Source: Chromatiaceae bacterium (GTDB lineage: Bacteria > Pseudomonadota > Gammaproteobacteria > Chromatiales > Chromatiaceae). From it: 64,000 nt of DNA. The stretch is taken from assembly GCA_024235415.1 (NCBI GenBank), contig JACKML010000006.1:124001-188000 (forward strand), written 5' to 3'. Below, one piece after another: positions 1 through 9,282 of the stretch (positions are counted from its first letter, which is position 1; every line of letters starts with the position of its first letter). A program made the translations under genes and the position numbers. The notes below the pieces were generated by a model. That model saw only the letters and a list, made by a program, of their open reading frames with translations. It searched no databases and had not been told where the DNA came from.

Positions 1-1
1 T

Positions 2-406
2 GCGCCCAAGGCCGAACTGCTGGAACGCTTCGTCGAGCATGGCAATGCGGTGCTGCTCGGTACAGCGAGTTTCTGGGAGGGCGTGGACGTACGTGGTGAA
101 GCGCTGTCCGTGGTGATTATCGACAAACTGCCGTTTGCCTCGCCCGGTGACCCGGTGCTGCAGGCGCGCCTCGACGCGGTCAGACGAAGCGGCGGCAACC
201 CGTTCATGCAGCACCAGGTTCCGCAGGCGGCGATTGCGCTCAAGCAGGGCGCAGGGCGACTGATCCGCGACGTCACCGATCGAGGCGTGCTGGTGTTGTG
301 CGACCCGCGGTTGCTGAAGAAAGGCTATGGACAGACTTTTCTCGACGCCATGCCGCCGTTCGCCCGTACGCGCGACCTTGAGCAGGTGCTGGCGTTTTTT
401 CGGTAG
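2..406 (+). CDS. DinG/YoaA-family ATP-dependent DNA helicase, C-terminal part (truncated by window edge)
   Basis: Only the last 134 residues are present; the frame is open to the left edge. The visible part carries the C-terminal helicase block of the XPD/DinG superfamily 2 group: the GTASFWEGVD motif near the start, then the stretch around IIDKLPFASPGDP, and the QGAGRLIRD arginine-finger motif (motif VI). DinG and YoaA unwind DNA 5' to 3' at damaged forks and R-loops. The iron-sulfur and Walker A regions lie outside the window, so DinG cannot be separated from YoaA here. The gene stops 34 bases before a secreted-protein gene. Confidence 0.85.
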   Translation, partial: APKAELLERFVEHGNAVLLGTASFWEGVDVRGEALSVVIIDKLPFASPGDPVLQARLDAVRRSGGNPFMQHQVPQAAIALKQGAGRLIRDVTDRGVLVLCDPRLLKKGYGQTFLDAMPPFARTRDLEQVLAFFR

Positions 407-440
407 ACTGCGGCACAAACCAGGCAGACGCGGAGATTGC

Positions 441-1031
441 ATGTTCACTCGACGACCGGGAAGCCAGCGGTTGCTGTTGCCAACACTGTTGCTGGCAATG
501 ATCGGTGCTGTGTCGGCAAGTGCAGACGGCAGCGATGTGGTGCCGACGCGGGACCCGGCGACTGGCCTGATGAGCTGGAAGTACGAAGGCGATGGCCTGG
601 GTATCGAGCTGCTGCAGGTGCCGCCGGATTTCATCCGCGCCAGCTACTCGGCACGCGACCTGCCGGCTGCGGTGTCGGAGGCGGTGGCGACGCGTTGCGT
701 GTTCGGCACCATCGTTCGCAACATCTCGGACAGGCAATTGCAGTACCGTGTCGCGGACTGGCGGTATACGGCCGCAGACGGTATCGAGAAGCCGATCAAG
801 ACCAAGAGCGAGTGGCTCGAGGAATGGCACGGCATGGGCGTGCGCTTCAGCTGGTCGATCCTGGCCGATGATTCGGTATTCGCGGTCGGGGACTGGATTC
901 AGGGATTTACGACGATGCCGGAACCACACGGCAGCGTGGTCAACTTGCGTGTGGTGTGGTCGATCGAGGGAGTCCGTTATGAAAAATGGTTGCCGAATCT
1001 GCAATGTGCGCCAGCGCCTGCGGCGGGTTGA
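441..1031 (+). CDS. hypothetical secreted protein
   Basis: 196 residues. I chose the ATG at 441 because GGAG sits 7 bases upstream and because it opens an N-terminal signal peptide: arginines at positions 4-5, a leucine-rich core, then an alanine-serine stretch ending near residue 28. Longer upstream frames lack this. The mature part is soluble and beta-rich in appearance, with conserved-looking tryptophans and a cysteine near the end, and ends in PAPAAG. I do not recognise a family. Its last 53 bases overlap the start of a thioredoxin-like gene in another frame, which suggests co-transcription and translational coupling. An envelope location is inferred from the signal peptide only. Confidence 0.65.
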   Translation: MFTRRPGSQRLLLPTLLLAMIGAVSASADGSDVVPTRDPATGLMSWKYEGDGLGIELLQVPPDFIRASYSARDLPAAVSEAVATRCVFGTIVRNISDRQLQYRVADWRYTAADGIEKPIKTKSEWLEEWHGMGVRFSWSILADDSVFAVGDWIQGFTTMPEPHGSVVNLRVVWSIEGVRYEKWLPNLQCAPAPAAG

Positions 1032-1545
1032 CTGGGGTGTTCTGCTGCTGACTGCATTGATGGCAGCGGCGGCGGGCGCCGCCGAGCTGCCGCCGCTGGG
1101 TCACAGCATGAACCCGGTGTCACCGCCGCTTCCTGCGCCGACGTTCAGCCTGCCGGACATGGACGGGACCGAGCACGAACTCGGCAGCTTTCGCGGCAAG
1201 GTGGTGATGCTCAACTTCTGGGCCACCTGGTGTCCTCCCTGCCGTCGTGAAATGCCGTCGATGCAGCGGCTTTACGACAAGTACAAGGACCGCGGCCTGG
1301 TCGTGGTGGCGGTCAACCAGTGGGAGGATCCCGACCTGGTCTTTCAGTTTTCGGGCAGCCTGAGCCTGGCGCCGGAATTCCCGATCCTGTTCGATCGGGA
1401 GAGCCGTATCGCCGAGCTGTACGCGGTCAAGGGGCTGCCGACGACCTACCTGCTGGACAAGGAAGGCAATATCCGTTTCCAGGCAATCGGTGGACGTGAG
1501 TTCGATCATCCGGATGTCGAGGCCCTGATCGAAAGCCTGCTGTGA
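979..1545 (+). CDS. TlpA/ResA-like periplasmic thioredoxin-fold protein
   Basis: 188 residues. The start at 979 is backed by GAGGGAG 7 bases upstream. A hydrophobic segment at residues 15-33 serves as signal or membrane anchor. A redoxin (AhpC/TSA-thioredoxin) domain follows, with FWATWCPPCRRE carrying the CPPC active site and the cis-proline region KGLPTTYLLD. TlpA/ResA-type proteins reduce periplasmic cysteines, often on apocytochrome c or copper proteins. The first 53 bases lie inside the upstream secreted-protein gene, so the two are probably one operon. The substrate is unknown. A second TlpA-like gene, with CSPC, lies at the other end of the window. Confidence 0.85.
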   Translation: MKNGCRICNVRQRLRRVDWGVLLLTALMAAAAGAAELPPLGHSMNPVSPPLPAPTFSLPDMDGTEHELGSFRGKVVMLNFWATWCPPCRREMPSMQRLYDKYKDRGLVVVAVNQWEDPDLVFQFSGSLSLAPEFPILFDRESRIAELYAVKGLPTTYLLDKEGNIRFQAIGGREFDHPDVEALIESLL

Positions 1546-1600
1546 GGCCCACTGCACAGGCGAGGCGGGGCTGCAAAAACTTACGGCAACGGGTGCCCTG

Positions 1601-3277
1601 ATGTCTCCACGCAAGCTTGTGAATGGACTTCGCTTCGACAATCTCCGGGGTGATGTCTACGGTGGACTGACCGCTGCTGTCGTAGCGCTGCCGCTGGCGC
1701 TGGCGTTCGGTGTTTCGTCGGGTGCGGGGCCGATTGCGGGCGTGTACGGCGCCATCTGCGTCGGCTTTTTTGCCGCGCTGTTTGGCGGTACCCCGGCGCA
1801 GGTGTCCGGCCCCACTGGCCCCATGACTGTGGTCATGGCGGCGATCTTTACCCAGTACACCTCGCTGTATCCGGGCGATCCGGCACACGGTGCGGCGCTG
1901 GCATTCACTGTGGTGATGATGGGCGGCGTCATGCAGCTGGCCTTCGGTCTGCTGCGTTTCGGCAGGTTCATCGAACTGGTGCCGCTGCCGGTGGTGTCCG
2001 GATTCATGAGTGGCATCGGGATGATCATCATCCTGCTGGAGATGCCAGCGCTGCTGGGCCATGCGTCACCGTCCAGTCCGATCAGTTCTGCGATGGCGGT
2101 TCCACAGGCCTGGCGTGACCTCAATCCCTCCGCACTCGGGCTGAGTCTGCTCAGTCTGCTGATCGTCTATTTCATGCCCAAGGCATGGGGTCGCGTGGTG
2201 CCGTCTCCGTTGGTCGCGCTTGTTGTCGGCACGCTTGTCGCGGTGATGTTTATCGCGCCCGGCAGCGTACCTGTACTCGGCGATATCCCGAGCGGCCTGC
2301 CAAGCCTGCAGCTTCCCGCGATAGAGCCGGCGCTGTTGGTCGACATGCTGGTATCGGCGCTGACGCTCGCCGCGCTGGGGTCGATCGATTCGCTCTTGAC
2401 CTCGCTGGTTGCGGATAACGTGACACGTACCTACCACGACTCCGATCGTGAGCTGGTGGGGCAGGGCATCGGCAACGCGGTGGCCGGCCTGCTGGGCGGT
2501 CTGCCCGGTGCCGGTGCCACCATGCGCACCGTGATCAACGTCAAGGCTGGGGGCAGGACCCCGATCTCGGGTGCGCTGCATGCCCTGGTGTTGCTGGCGA
2601 TCGTGCTCGGCGCCGGGGTATTGGCCAGCCAGATACCGCATGCCGTGCTTGCAGCGATACTGATCAAGGTTGGTACCGATATCATCGACTGGGATTTTTT
2701 GCGCGCGGCACGCCGTACCCCAGGCACCGATGTGTTCATCATGCTGGTGGTGTTTCTGCTGACGGTGTTTGTCGATCTCATCAAGGCGGTCGCAGTCGGC
2801 ATGGCGATAGCCGGCATGATCTTTATGAAGCGTATGTCTGATCTGCAACTGCGTAGCATCGATGTTTATCGCGATGCCGACGAGAGCACCCCGTTGCAGG
2901 GAGAGGAGCGGAGGATACTGCGTGATTCCGACGGCCAGATCCTGCTCATTCATTTCGGCAGCCCGATGAGTTTCGGTGCGGCCAAGGGTATGGCGCGGCA
3001 GCTGTCACTGTTCGGCGATTACCGGGCGCTGGTTCTTGATCTGTCCGACATGCCCGAGATCGACTTCACAGCGACGCGCTCGCTGCTTGATGTCGTCTGC
3101 AACGCGGCGCATGCCGGTCGCAGCGTGGTGCTGTGCGGTGTCAGGCCTTCAGTCGCGCAGGCGATCGATCGTCATGGCATTCGTGAGCAAGTGCTTGCAA
3201 GCCCCGGTGGCAGTATCGAGGCCAATCGGATTCATGCACTTCAACACGTCGAAAAGCAATTGTCGCAAAGCGACTGA
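1601..3277 (+). CDS. SulP-family anion transporter with STAS domain
   Basis: 558 residues. The N-terminal 400 residues are multi-pass membrane sequence of the SulP (SLC26) type, with the early signature ALPLALAFGV and FGGTPAQVSGPTGP and the later SIDSLLTSLVAD and GLPGAGATMRT. The C-terminal part, about 440-545, is a STAS domain. SulP proteins move sulfate or bicarbonate; BicA is the bicarbonate type. Substrate cannot be read from sequence. Its place beside a DAB operon and a carboxysome locus, and a second SulP gene at 21837-23537 closing the island, favour bicarbonate (inference). The ribosome binding site before this ATG is poor. Confidence 0.88.
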   Translation: MSPRKLVNGLRFDNLRGDVYGGLTAAVVALPLALAFGVSSGAGPIAGVYGAICVGFFAALFGGTPAQVSGPTGPMTVVMAAIFTQYTSLYPGDPAHGAALAFTVVMMGGVMQLAFGLLRFGRFIELVPLPVVSGFMSGIGMIIILLEMPALLGHASPSSPISSAMAVPQAWRDLNPSALGLSLLSLLIVYFMPKAWGRVVPSPLVALVVGTLVAVMFIAPGSVPVLGDIPSGLPSLQLPAIEPALLVDMLVSALTLAALGSIDSLLTSLVADNVTRTYHDSDRELVGQGIGNAVAGLLGGLPGAGATMRTVINVKAGGRTPISGALHALVLLAIVLGAGVLASQIPHAVLAAILIKVGTDIIDWDFLRAARRTPGTDVFIMLVVFLLTVFVDLIKAVAVGMAIAGMIFMKRMSDLQLRSIDVYRDADESTPLQGEERRILRDSDGQILLIHFGSPMSFGAAKGMARQLSLFGDYRALVLDLSDMPEIDFTATRSLLDVVCNAAHAGRSVVLCGVRPSVAQAIDRHGIREQVLASPGGSIEANRIHALQHVEKQLSQSD

Positions 3278-3723
3278 CAGCCAGGCGCCATTGCCGGCCA
3301 GGCCCCGAGTCCATCAATGGCCATCGTCCACCAGGAATCAGCTATCGCCACGTCATTCACACTCGCGGCGTCAAGATGCTGTCCGCGCGCCGGTACCTCG
3401 TGTCATGCCCCTTCTTGACTGACCGACACAGACCAGTTGCCGCACGACGCCGCCCCGGCGTTTCCCGTGTGACCAGGCTGGTCTGTGTGCAAGGCGTTGT
3501 CCCATAGGCTGGAATCGATCAATTCGATTTGAAATATCGAACATTCTTTCAAAGCGGGGGACGTAGACTTGGCCCGTTGAAGATGGCCGGCGGCTTGCTT
3601 CATACGCAGATTATTTCTCAACAGGAATAGGGCATGGCGCGTTCAAATGGTTGCGACCGCAAGCGAGCTCGATGCCGCCGGCTGCGGTTCCCGCCAGCGA
3701 ATGCGCAGAGGTAAGGCAGCGAC
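3278..3723 (+). other. 446-base intergenic region upstream of the DAB operon
   Basis: No convincing gene. The short frames on both strands have no ribosome binding site and no recognisable product. The stretch 3511-3545 is AT-richer than its surroundings and holds overlapping inverted repeats (see the separate entry at 3523-3541). Transcription of the DAB operon presumably starts between there and 3724. I could not assign -35 and -10 boxes with confidence. Confidence 0.5.
3523..3541. promoter_or_regulatory. inverted repeat TTCGAT-N7-ATCGAA, candidate operator for the DAB operon
   Basis: Perfect 6-base arms around a 7-base AT-rich spacer, 182 bases before dabB. A further ATCGAT lies just upstream, at 3514-3519, giving a cluster of related half sites. 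The geometry suits a dimeric regulator such as a LysR protein, and cbbR is in the same locus. It is not the same motif as the 16-bp repeat upstream of cbbL. Regulator identity is a guess. Confidence 0.35.
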
Positions 3724-5403
3724 ATGCAAGGTCTCCTCGTACTACTGATCGCATTGCCGCTGGTGACTGCGTTGTTCACGATCGTGGCATCCGGCCGCTT
3801 CGCGCAGCGCATTGCCAGGATCAGCGTGGCCGGTACCGCGACCACTTTTCTTCTCGCGACGGTGTTTCTGTGGCAGGCGCTCGGCGGTCATGCAATGCAG
3901 TCCGTGGTGCTTGCGCAGACATGGGGCATCCTGACCGTCGATCCGCTGAGTGCATTGTTGGCGTTCGTGATATCGGGTATCAGCCTGATCGTTCACATCT
4001 ATTCCGTGCGCTATATGGCTGAGGAGACGGGCTATGCGCGCTTCTTCGCAATGCTCGACCTGATGACAGCCACCCTCCTGCTGATGGTGTGCGCCGGAGA
4101 CCTGATAACTCTCCTGGTTGCATGGCACCTTGTAGGCGTGTTGCTGTACTTTCTGTTGGGTCAGGACATGCGCAGCCGTTCCGCGCATCGTTATGCGCTT
4201 TGGACGTTCCTCACCTACCGCTTCGGCGATCTGCCCCTCGTACTTGCCGCGGTGCTCCTTTTCAGTGCCTACGATACCTGGTCGTTGAGTGAGATATTTT
4301 CCCGCATCACCGCCGACCCACTCGGACATGAATTCCTTGGGCTGCCACTACCGGAGCTGGTGGCGGCGCTGATCGCACTTGCGGCTTTCGCTCGCTCCGC
4401 GCAGTTTCTGCTGCACACCTGGTTGCCCTACACCATGGGCGGGCCGACGCCGGTTTCGGCCTTGATGCATGCGGGTATCGTCAACGCCGGCGGTTTCCTG
4501 ATCAACCGCTTTGCGCCGGTATTCGTGCACGCTGGCGACGTTTTGCACTGGCTTTTCATCGTGGGTCTCGTGACGTCGCTGGTCGGCTCGGTCCTGATGC
4601 TGGCGCAGAACGACGTCAAGAAGGCGCTTGGCTACTCTACGATGGGGCAGATGGGATTCATGATCATGGAGTGCGGCGTCGGTGCCTTCTCGCTTGCGAT
4701 CTATCATCTTATCGCCCACGGCCTGTTCAAGGGGACTCTGTTTCTCGGTTCCGGCGGTGTCATCAAGGCGTCGCGCAAAGACGACGGGGTGCCCAAAGAC
4801 GAGCTCTACACCTTTGTCGTCGAACGTCGTCCGCCCCGACAGCGTCAACCCTGGCTGCTCATGGCGCTGATCACGCTCGCGGTACCGATTTCCATCCTGG
4901 TCGCCGCGCATTTGCTGGTGTCGCAGGACTTCTTCCAGAAGCAGGGTGCGATCGTGTTGCTGTTCTTCGGCTGGGTCACCGGGGCACAGCTTATCTTCGC
5001 CACTTACCGTATGCGCACGCGGAACGTGTGGCAGCTGGTCACGCTAATCGTGTTTTCGTTCGCGGTGGTTGTTGTCGGTTACACGCTGATCAGCCACGCA
5101 TTCGATATCTTCCTTTATCCGGATCCGGGTTTCCGTGCCCAACTCTATGCGGCAGCAGATGTCGACATCTTCTGGTTCGATGTCCTCGTGGTGTTGATGA
5201 CGCTTGTGGTGGTATCGGGCTGGCTGTTGACCTACTACGCCGAACAGCAGGGTCGACGGAGAGCACGGCCACTGGCCGGGCTGTGGTCGAGTGCGTATGC
5301 GGTGATCGCGCGCGAGTTCTACGTCGCTGCGCTATACGGGCGGTTGTCGGCATCCCTGATGCGTGCTGTAAACCGGATCAATGTCCTGTTGCGGTGGGCC
5401 TGA
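3724..5403 (+). CDS. dabB: DabB, proton-channel-like membrane subunit of the DAB inorganic-carbon accumulation complex
   Basis: 559 residues, a multi-pass protein of the NuoL/MrpA proton-translocating family (proton_antipo_M). Visible marks include the LLYFLLGQD region, HTWLPYTMGGPTPVSALMHA with the family's conserved lysine-binding and proton-path residues, and DVKKALGYSTMGQMG. It is shorter than true NuoL and stands away from any nuo genes. Two genes downstream lies a DUF2309 protein, the known partner DabA, so this is the DabB type that couples proton flow to CO2 hydration and bicarbonate accumulation. The stop is one base before the next ATG, so the four genes to 9605 form one operon. Confidence 0.9.
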   Translation: MQGLLVLLIALPLVTALFTIVASGRFAQRIARISVAGTATTFLLATVFLWQALGGHAMQSVVLAQTWGILTVDPLSALLAFVISGISLIVHIYSVRYMAEETGYARFFAMLDLMTATLLLMVCAGDLITLLVAWHLVGVLLYFLLGQDMRSRSAHRYALWTFLTYRFGDLPLVLAAVLLFSAYDTWSLSEIFSRITADPLGHEFLGLPLPELVAALIALAAFARSAQFLLHTWLPYTMGGPTPVSALMHAGIVNAGGFLINRFAPVFVHAGDVLHWLFIVGLVTSLVGSVLMLAQNDVKKALGYSTMGQMGFMIMECGVGAFSLAIYHLIAHGLFKGTLFLGSGGVIKASRKDDGVPKDELYTFVVERRPPRQRQPWLLMALITLAVPISILVAAHLLVSQDFFQKQGAIVLLFFGWVTGAQLIFATYRMRTRNVWQLVTLIVFSFAVVVVGYTLISHAFDIFLYPDPGFRAQLYAAADVDIFWFDVLVVLMTLVVVSGWLLTYYAEQQGRRRARPLAGLWSSAYAVIAREFYVAALYGRLSASLMRAVNRINVLLRWA

Positions 5404-5404
5404 C

Positions 5405-6166
5405 ATGTTGTCGTATGTAACGCTGGCCCTGGCTGCGCTGTTCCTGCCTCTTTTTCCGTTCAGCATGGTGTTCAACCTGTTGTTGAGTCGTGTCCAGCGC
5501 GGCTGGCAGCGTGGACTGATTATTCTGCTGTGGCCGCATATCGGCATCGGCCTCCTTCACGTGGCGGACATTCAGGTTTCTCCGTGGGTGGCTGTTTGGG
5601 GCGTGCTGACGGCGCTGCTCTACGCGGCGCGTGCCCTCGGGCTGCGTGACATGGGTGCATGGATGGGCTTCATCGTGACGTCGTCATGGGCCTTGCTCTG
5701 GGTTGCCGAGGCCTTTGGTCCCGGGGGCGAACTCACACACCTCTATGCCGTCACTTTTGCTGTTCCGCTGGTCCTTTTCGCATTGCTCGGAGAGGGACTG
5801 ACGCGGCGATATGGCGCGGCGTATACCGGTCTTTATGTCGGCTTGGCCAGTTCGCTGCCACGTTTCTCGTTGGTATTGGTCCTGGTGGTGCTTGCGGCTG
5901 TTGCAACGCCGCTGTTCCCCGGGTTCTTTGCCATGCTCGCGCTGATGCTCGACACGGTTCCTCACAGCACGGCCACGGCGGTGGCCTTGGCGCTGGTGTG
6001 GTTGCTGTGGAGCGGGGCAGGCATGCGCCTGCTGACTGACCTGATCGTCGGGCAACCCGGTTCCACGGAAGTTTCGGATCTTGGCTATGCGTCGACCTCT
6101 GGCTTTCTGGTCGGTCTGGGTTCGCTGGTCATTGCCGGTCTGTATCTGGTCGGGGGAATGTCGTGA
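5405..6166 (+). CDS. unnamed integral membrane protein between dabB and dabA
   Basis: 253 residues, almost all hydrophobic, with about seven or eight predicted membrane segments and no recognised motif. The chosen ATG lies one base after the dabB stop; a longer upstream frame would overlap dabB. The GTG start of dabA overlaps its last codon by 4 bases. Such tight packing between the two known DAB subunits suggests a third membrane component or an assembly factor. This is inference from position. The minimal DAB complex described experimentally needs only DabA and DabB. It has no convincing similarity to NuoM or MrpD that I can see by eye. Confidence 0.7.
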   Translation: MLSYVTLALAALFLPLFPFSMVFNLLLSRVQRGWQRGLIILLWPHIGIGLLHVADIQVSPWVAVWGVLTALLYAARALGLRDMGAWMGFIVTSSWALLWVAEAFGPGGELTHLYAVTFAVPLVLFALLGEGLTRRYGAAYTGLYVGLASSLPRFSLVLVLVVLAAVATPLFPGFFAMLALMLDTVPHSTATAVALALVWLLWSGAGMRLLTDLIVGQPGSTEVSDLGYASTSGFLVGLGSLVIAGLYLVGGMS

Positions 6167-9100
6167 AACTCTCGATGGGCGAAAAGCTGAATATCCGCGC
6201 GATGGTTTACGTGGCGGCCGAGCCGATACCTTATTTCTGGCCCATGCGTTCGTTCATCCACCACAATCCGCTGCATGGCCTGGAAGACATGCCGTTTGAG
6301 ACGGCCGTCGAACAGGGGCGTCGTTTGTTTCACGCGCGTGGTTACCTGCCGCGAAGTGAGTATCAGCGGTACCTCAAGCAAGGGAGCGTGGACTATGCCG
6401 CGCTCGAATCCGGCATCGGGGAGTTCGCGGCACAACATGCCGTCCCCTCCGGGATCGATCTCGCGCGGTGGTTGCTGACTTTGGTGACCGCGACCGGTCT
6501 GGAGTTCTCGGCAGTGAGTCGTATGTCAGATGCCGCGCTCGTACAGGCCGCCTTGGGAGGAACACCGATGGCGACAGACGGCGCCCCGGTGGACGTGTCG
6601 CAACTGTCGTCGCGGCTGCGTGATCAGTTTCCGCCGGACATGCCGCTCTGCGAGGTGGTGGATGCCCTGTATGGCACGGAGCTGTCTGTGGAACTGGACG
6701 AGCGTGTCATCAGGGTCTGCCTCGATTTTCTTGATGAGGGGCAGTCCGTCTGGGGCATGCCGGAACGTGAGCGCGGACTCTTTGCCGCCTGGCGCGAATT
6801 ATCCCGCCACGATATGTTTCGGTCGCCGGACGGTGAGTGGGCGAGGCAGCTGTTGGAGGCGAACTCCGATCCCGAAGGAGTCATTGCTCAGGCGATGGCT
6901 GCGCTGGGAATCCCGGAAAAACACTGGGTCGGCTATTTCACCCGGGAACTGGCCCGTCTGCATGGATGGGCCGGCTTCATCCGCTGGCGATCCAGTGCAT
7001 CCCGCTATCACTGGGCCGAGCGTTATCCGGCCGACCTGGTCGATTACCTCGCGGTGCGCCTGTCGTTGTCACTGGCGCTGTTGCACCAACGTCGAATGCA
7101 GCCTGTTCCGCGCAGTCTCACCGAGTTGTACGACGCGGTGAACGAGCGGAGCTGCGAAACCTATCTGCGGCACGACTTCCACAGTGGCGCCGTGATGCCG
7201 GAGTTGGCGCACCGCGTAGAGCGTGTACTCGCATTGGGGCGTCGCAAGGATATCGAAGCACTGTGCGGAGACTACCTGGCGCAACGGAAAGCGCGCGACA
7301 GCGCTCTGCTGGCACAGCGACTCGATCAGCTCGCGCGTCTCGTCGGTGACCGGGAATTGTTGCGTTCCCTCGACGATGTGCAGCTGCAGAGCCTGATCGA
7401 TGCGCTCGTCGCGTTCGAAAACAGCGAGGGTCGGATCTGGCTCCAGGCGGTCGAATCCCATGCGATAAACCGACTGCTCGAGGGTACAACCCTGGCGGCC
7501 GAAAAGGTGCGGGAAAAGCGGCCGTTCGTACAGTCCCTGTTTTGTATCGATACCCGCTCCGAGCGCATTCGACGTCACCTCGAAAGCGTGGGTGACTACC
7601 AGACATACGGCATTGCCGGATTCTTCGGTGTGCCTGTGAGCTTCATCGAGTTGGACAAGGGCAGCGAGAACCACCTGAGTCCGGTGTTGTTGACGCCAAA
7701 GAACCTGGTACTCGAGATTTCCGCTAACGACAGCCGGGACGATATCGCGGTGGGCGCCCTCGAAAAGGCGCTACACGAACTGAAAGAGTCGGTGCTTACG
7801 CCGTTCGTCACGGTTGAGGCGATCGGCCTGCTGTTCGGCTTCGACATGATCGGCAAGACAATCGCACCGCAGGGTTACCATCGCTGGCGTCGGCGCCTGC
7901 ATCCCAACAAGCCCTCGACGCATCTCCTGTTGGACAAGATCAGTCGCGAGCAAGCAGATTCGATCATCCGGGCAGTGCAGCGAGCCGTTATCGTCAAGGC
8001 GGTGGAGCAGGAACTGGGGCTGGAACCGGAACGGATCACCGACGACATGATCCGGGAACTGCGTGAGGCCGCGTTGGGACATGTGGCCGAAGCACCGCGC
8101 ATTCTGTCGCTCGGGCTCAGCGGGGTTGAGGCCAACGCATTGATTGATCGCCTTCGGTCGGCCTACCGCATCAATGCCTCGTACGCGCGTTTGCAGTTCG
8201 AGCGTCTCGGACGCATTGGTTTCTCGCTGGACGAGCAGGTTGGCTTTGTCAGCCAGGCGTTACGGTCCATCGGCCTGACGCGCGACTTTTCGCGTTTCAT
8301 CCTGCTCGTGGGTCATGGCAGCACGTCGGAAAACAATCCTTACGAGTCCGCGCTCGATTGCGGTGCGTGCGGAGGCAACCATGGTCTGGTCAGCGCGCGT
8401 GTGCTGGCACAGATGGCCAACAAGCCTCGCGTGCGGGAGGGTCTGCGTGGTCAGGGGATCATCGTCCCCGATGATGCGTGGTTCGTTCCAGCGCTGCACA
8501 ACACCACAACCGATGAGTTGACGCTTGTCGATCTTGATCTGCTGCCGCCTTCTCACCTGGTTTATCTCGATCGCTTGCGCAATGGGCTGACGGCTGCGTC
8601 GCGATTGTGTGCGCAGGAACGCATGCCCACGCTGCAGATGGGTGTTGCCAGGCAGGACGCGTCTCAGGCATCCCGTGTGGCGCTGCGAAATTCGATGGAT
8701 TGGTCACAAGTCAGGCCGGAATGGGGCCTGTCACGCAACGCCTATTTCATCATCGGCCGACGCAGCCGGACGGAGAATCTGTCTCTGGACGGGCGGGCCT
8801 TCCTGCACTCGTATGACTACCGTCTGGATCCCAAGCGCCGGCTTCTTGAAAACATCCTTGCTGGACCCCTGGTCGTTGCTCAGTGGATCAACATGGAGCA
8901 CTACTTCTCGACCGTCGACAGCGAATGCTTTGGCAGCGGCAGCAAGGTTTACCACAATGTTGCCGGCCGCATCGGCGTGATGAGCGGAAATATCAGCGAC
9001 CTGCGCACCGGCCTGCCGACGCAAACCGTACTCAAGCAGGGCCGGCCCTACCACGAGCCCTTGCGCCTGATCACGATGATCGAAAGTCCGTTCAATCATG

Positions 9101-9282
9101 CCAGGCGCGCCATCGAAAGCGTGCTTTCGATCAGGCGATTGGTGCGCAATGGCTGGATCCGCATGCTCGTGCTGGATCCGGAAACTGGCGAGATTCACCT
9201 CTTCGACAGCGGTGACTGGCGCTCACTGTCGCACCTCCAGGCTGACGTCAAACCCACTACCCAGGATGCGTGCATACGATGA
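6163..9282 (+). CDS. dabA: DabA, DUF2309 zinc protein of the DAB complex (beta-carbonic-anhydrase-like)
   Basis: 1039 residues from GTG 6163; an ATG four codons on (6175) is an alternative. DabA proteins carry a carbonic-anhydrase-like zinc site. The expected ligands are visible: Cys461 and Asp463 in LFCIDTRSE, and His718 and Cys733 in LVGHGSTSE and SALDCGACGGNHG. The Cys-x-Asp spacing of 2 and the His-Cys spacing of 15 match Halothiobacillus DabA2. This is a long form of the family. Together with DabB it makes bicarbonate from CO2, driven in one direction by the proton gradient. It overlaps both neighbours by 4 bases, so translational coupling is likely. Confidence 0.92.
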   Translation: MKLSMGEKLNIRAMVYVAAEPIPYFWPMRSFIHHNPLHGLEDMPFETAVEQGRRLFHARGYLPRSEYQRYLKQGSVDYAALESGIGEFAAQHAVPSGIDLARWLLTLVTATGLEFSAVSRMSDAALVQAALGGTPMATDGAPVDVSQLSSRLRDQFPPDMPLCEVVDALYGTELSVELDERVIRVCLDFLDEGQSVWGMPERERGLFAAWRELSRHDMFRSPDGEWARQLLEANSDPEGVIAQAMAALGIPEKHWVGYFTRELARLHGWAGFIRWRSSASRYHWAERYPADLVDYLAVRLSLSLALLHQRRMQPVPRSLTELYDAVNERSCETYLRHDFHSGAVMPELAHRVERVLALGRRKDIEALCGDYLAQRKARDSALLAQRLDQLARLVGDRELLRSLDDVQLQSLIDALVAFENSEGRIWLQAVESHAINRLLEGTTLAAEKVREKRPFVQSLFCIDTRSERIRRHLESVGDYQTYGIAGFFGVPVSFIELDKGSENHLSPVLLTPKNLVLEISANDSRDDIAVGALEKALHELKESVLTPFVTVEAIGLLFGFDMIGKTIAPQGYHRWRRRLHPNKPSTHLLLDKISREQADSIIRAVQRAVIVKAVEQELGLEPERITDDMIRELREAALGHVAEAPRILSLGLSGVEANALIDRLRSAYRINASYARLQFERLGRIGFSLDEQVGFVSQALRSIGLTRDFSRFILLVGHGSTSENNPYESALDCGACGGNHGLVSARVLAQMANKPRVREGLRGQGIIVPDDAWFVPALHNTTTDELTLVDLDLLPPSHLVYLDRLRNGLTAASRLCAQERMPTLQMGVARQDASQASRVALRNSMDWSQVRPEWGLSRNAYFIIGRRSRTENLSLDGRAFLHSYDYRLDPKRRLLENILAGPLVVAQWINMEHYFSTVDSECFGSGSKVYHNVAGRIGVMSGNISDLRTGLPTQTVLKQGRPYHEPLRLITMIESPFNHARRAIESVLSIRRLVRNGWIRMLVLDPETGEIHLFDSGDWRSLSHLQADVKPTTQDACIR

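Noticed and set aside
3634..3714. 26-codon frame just before dabB, possible leader peptide
   Set aside because: Basic and arginine-rich with no meaningful codon pattern and no paired attenuator hairpin.
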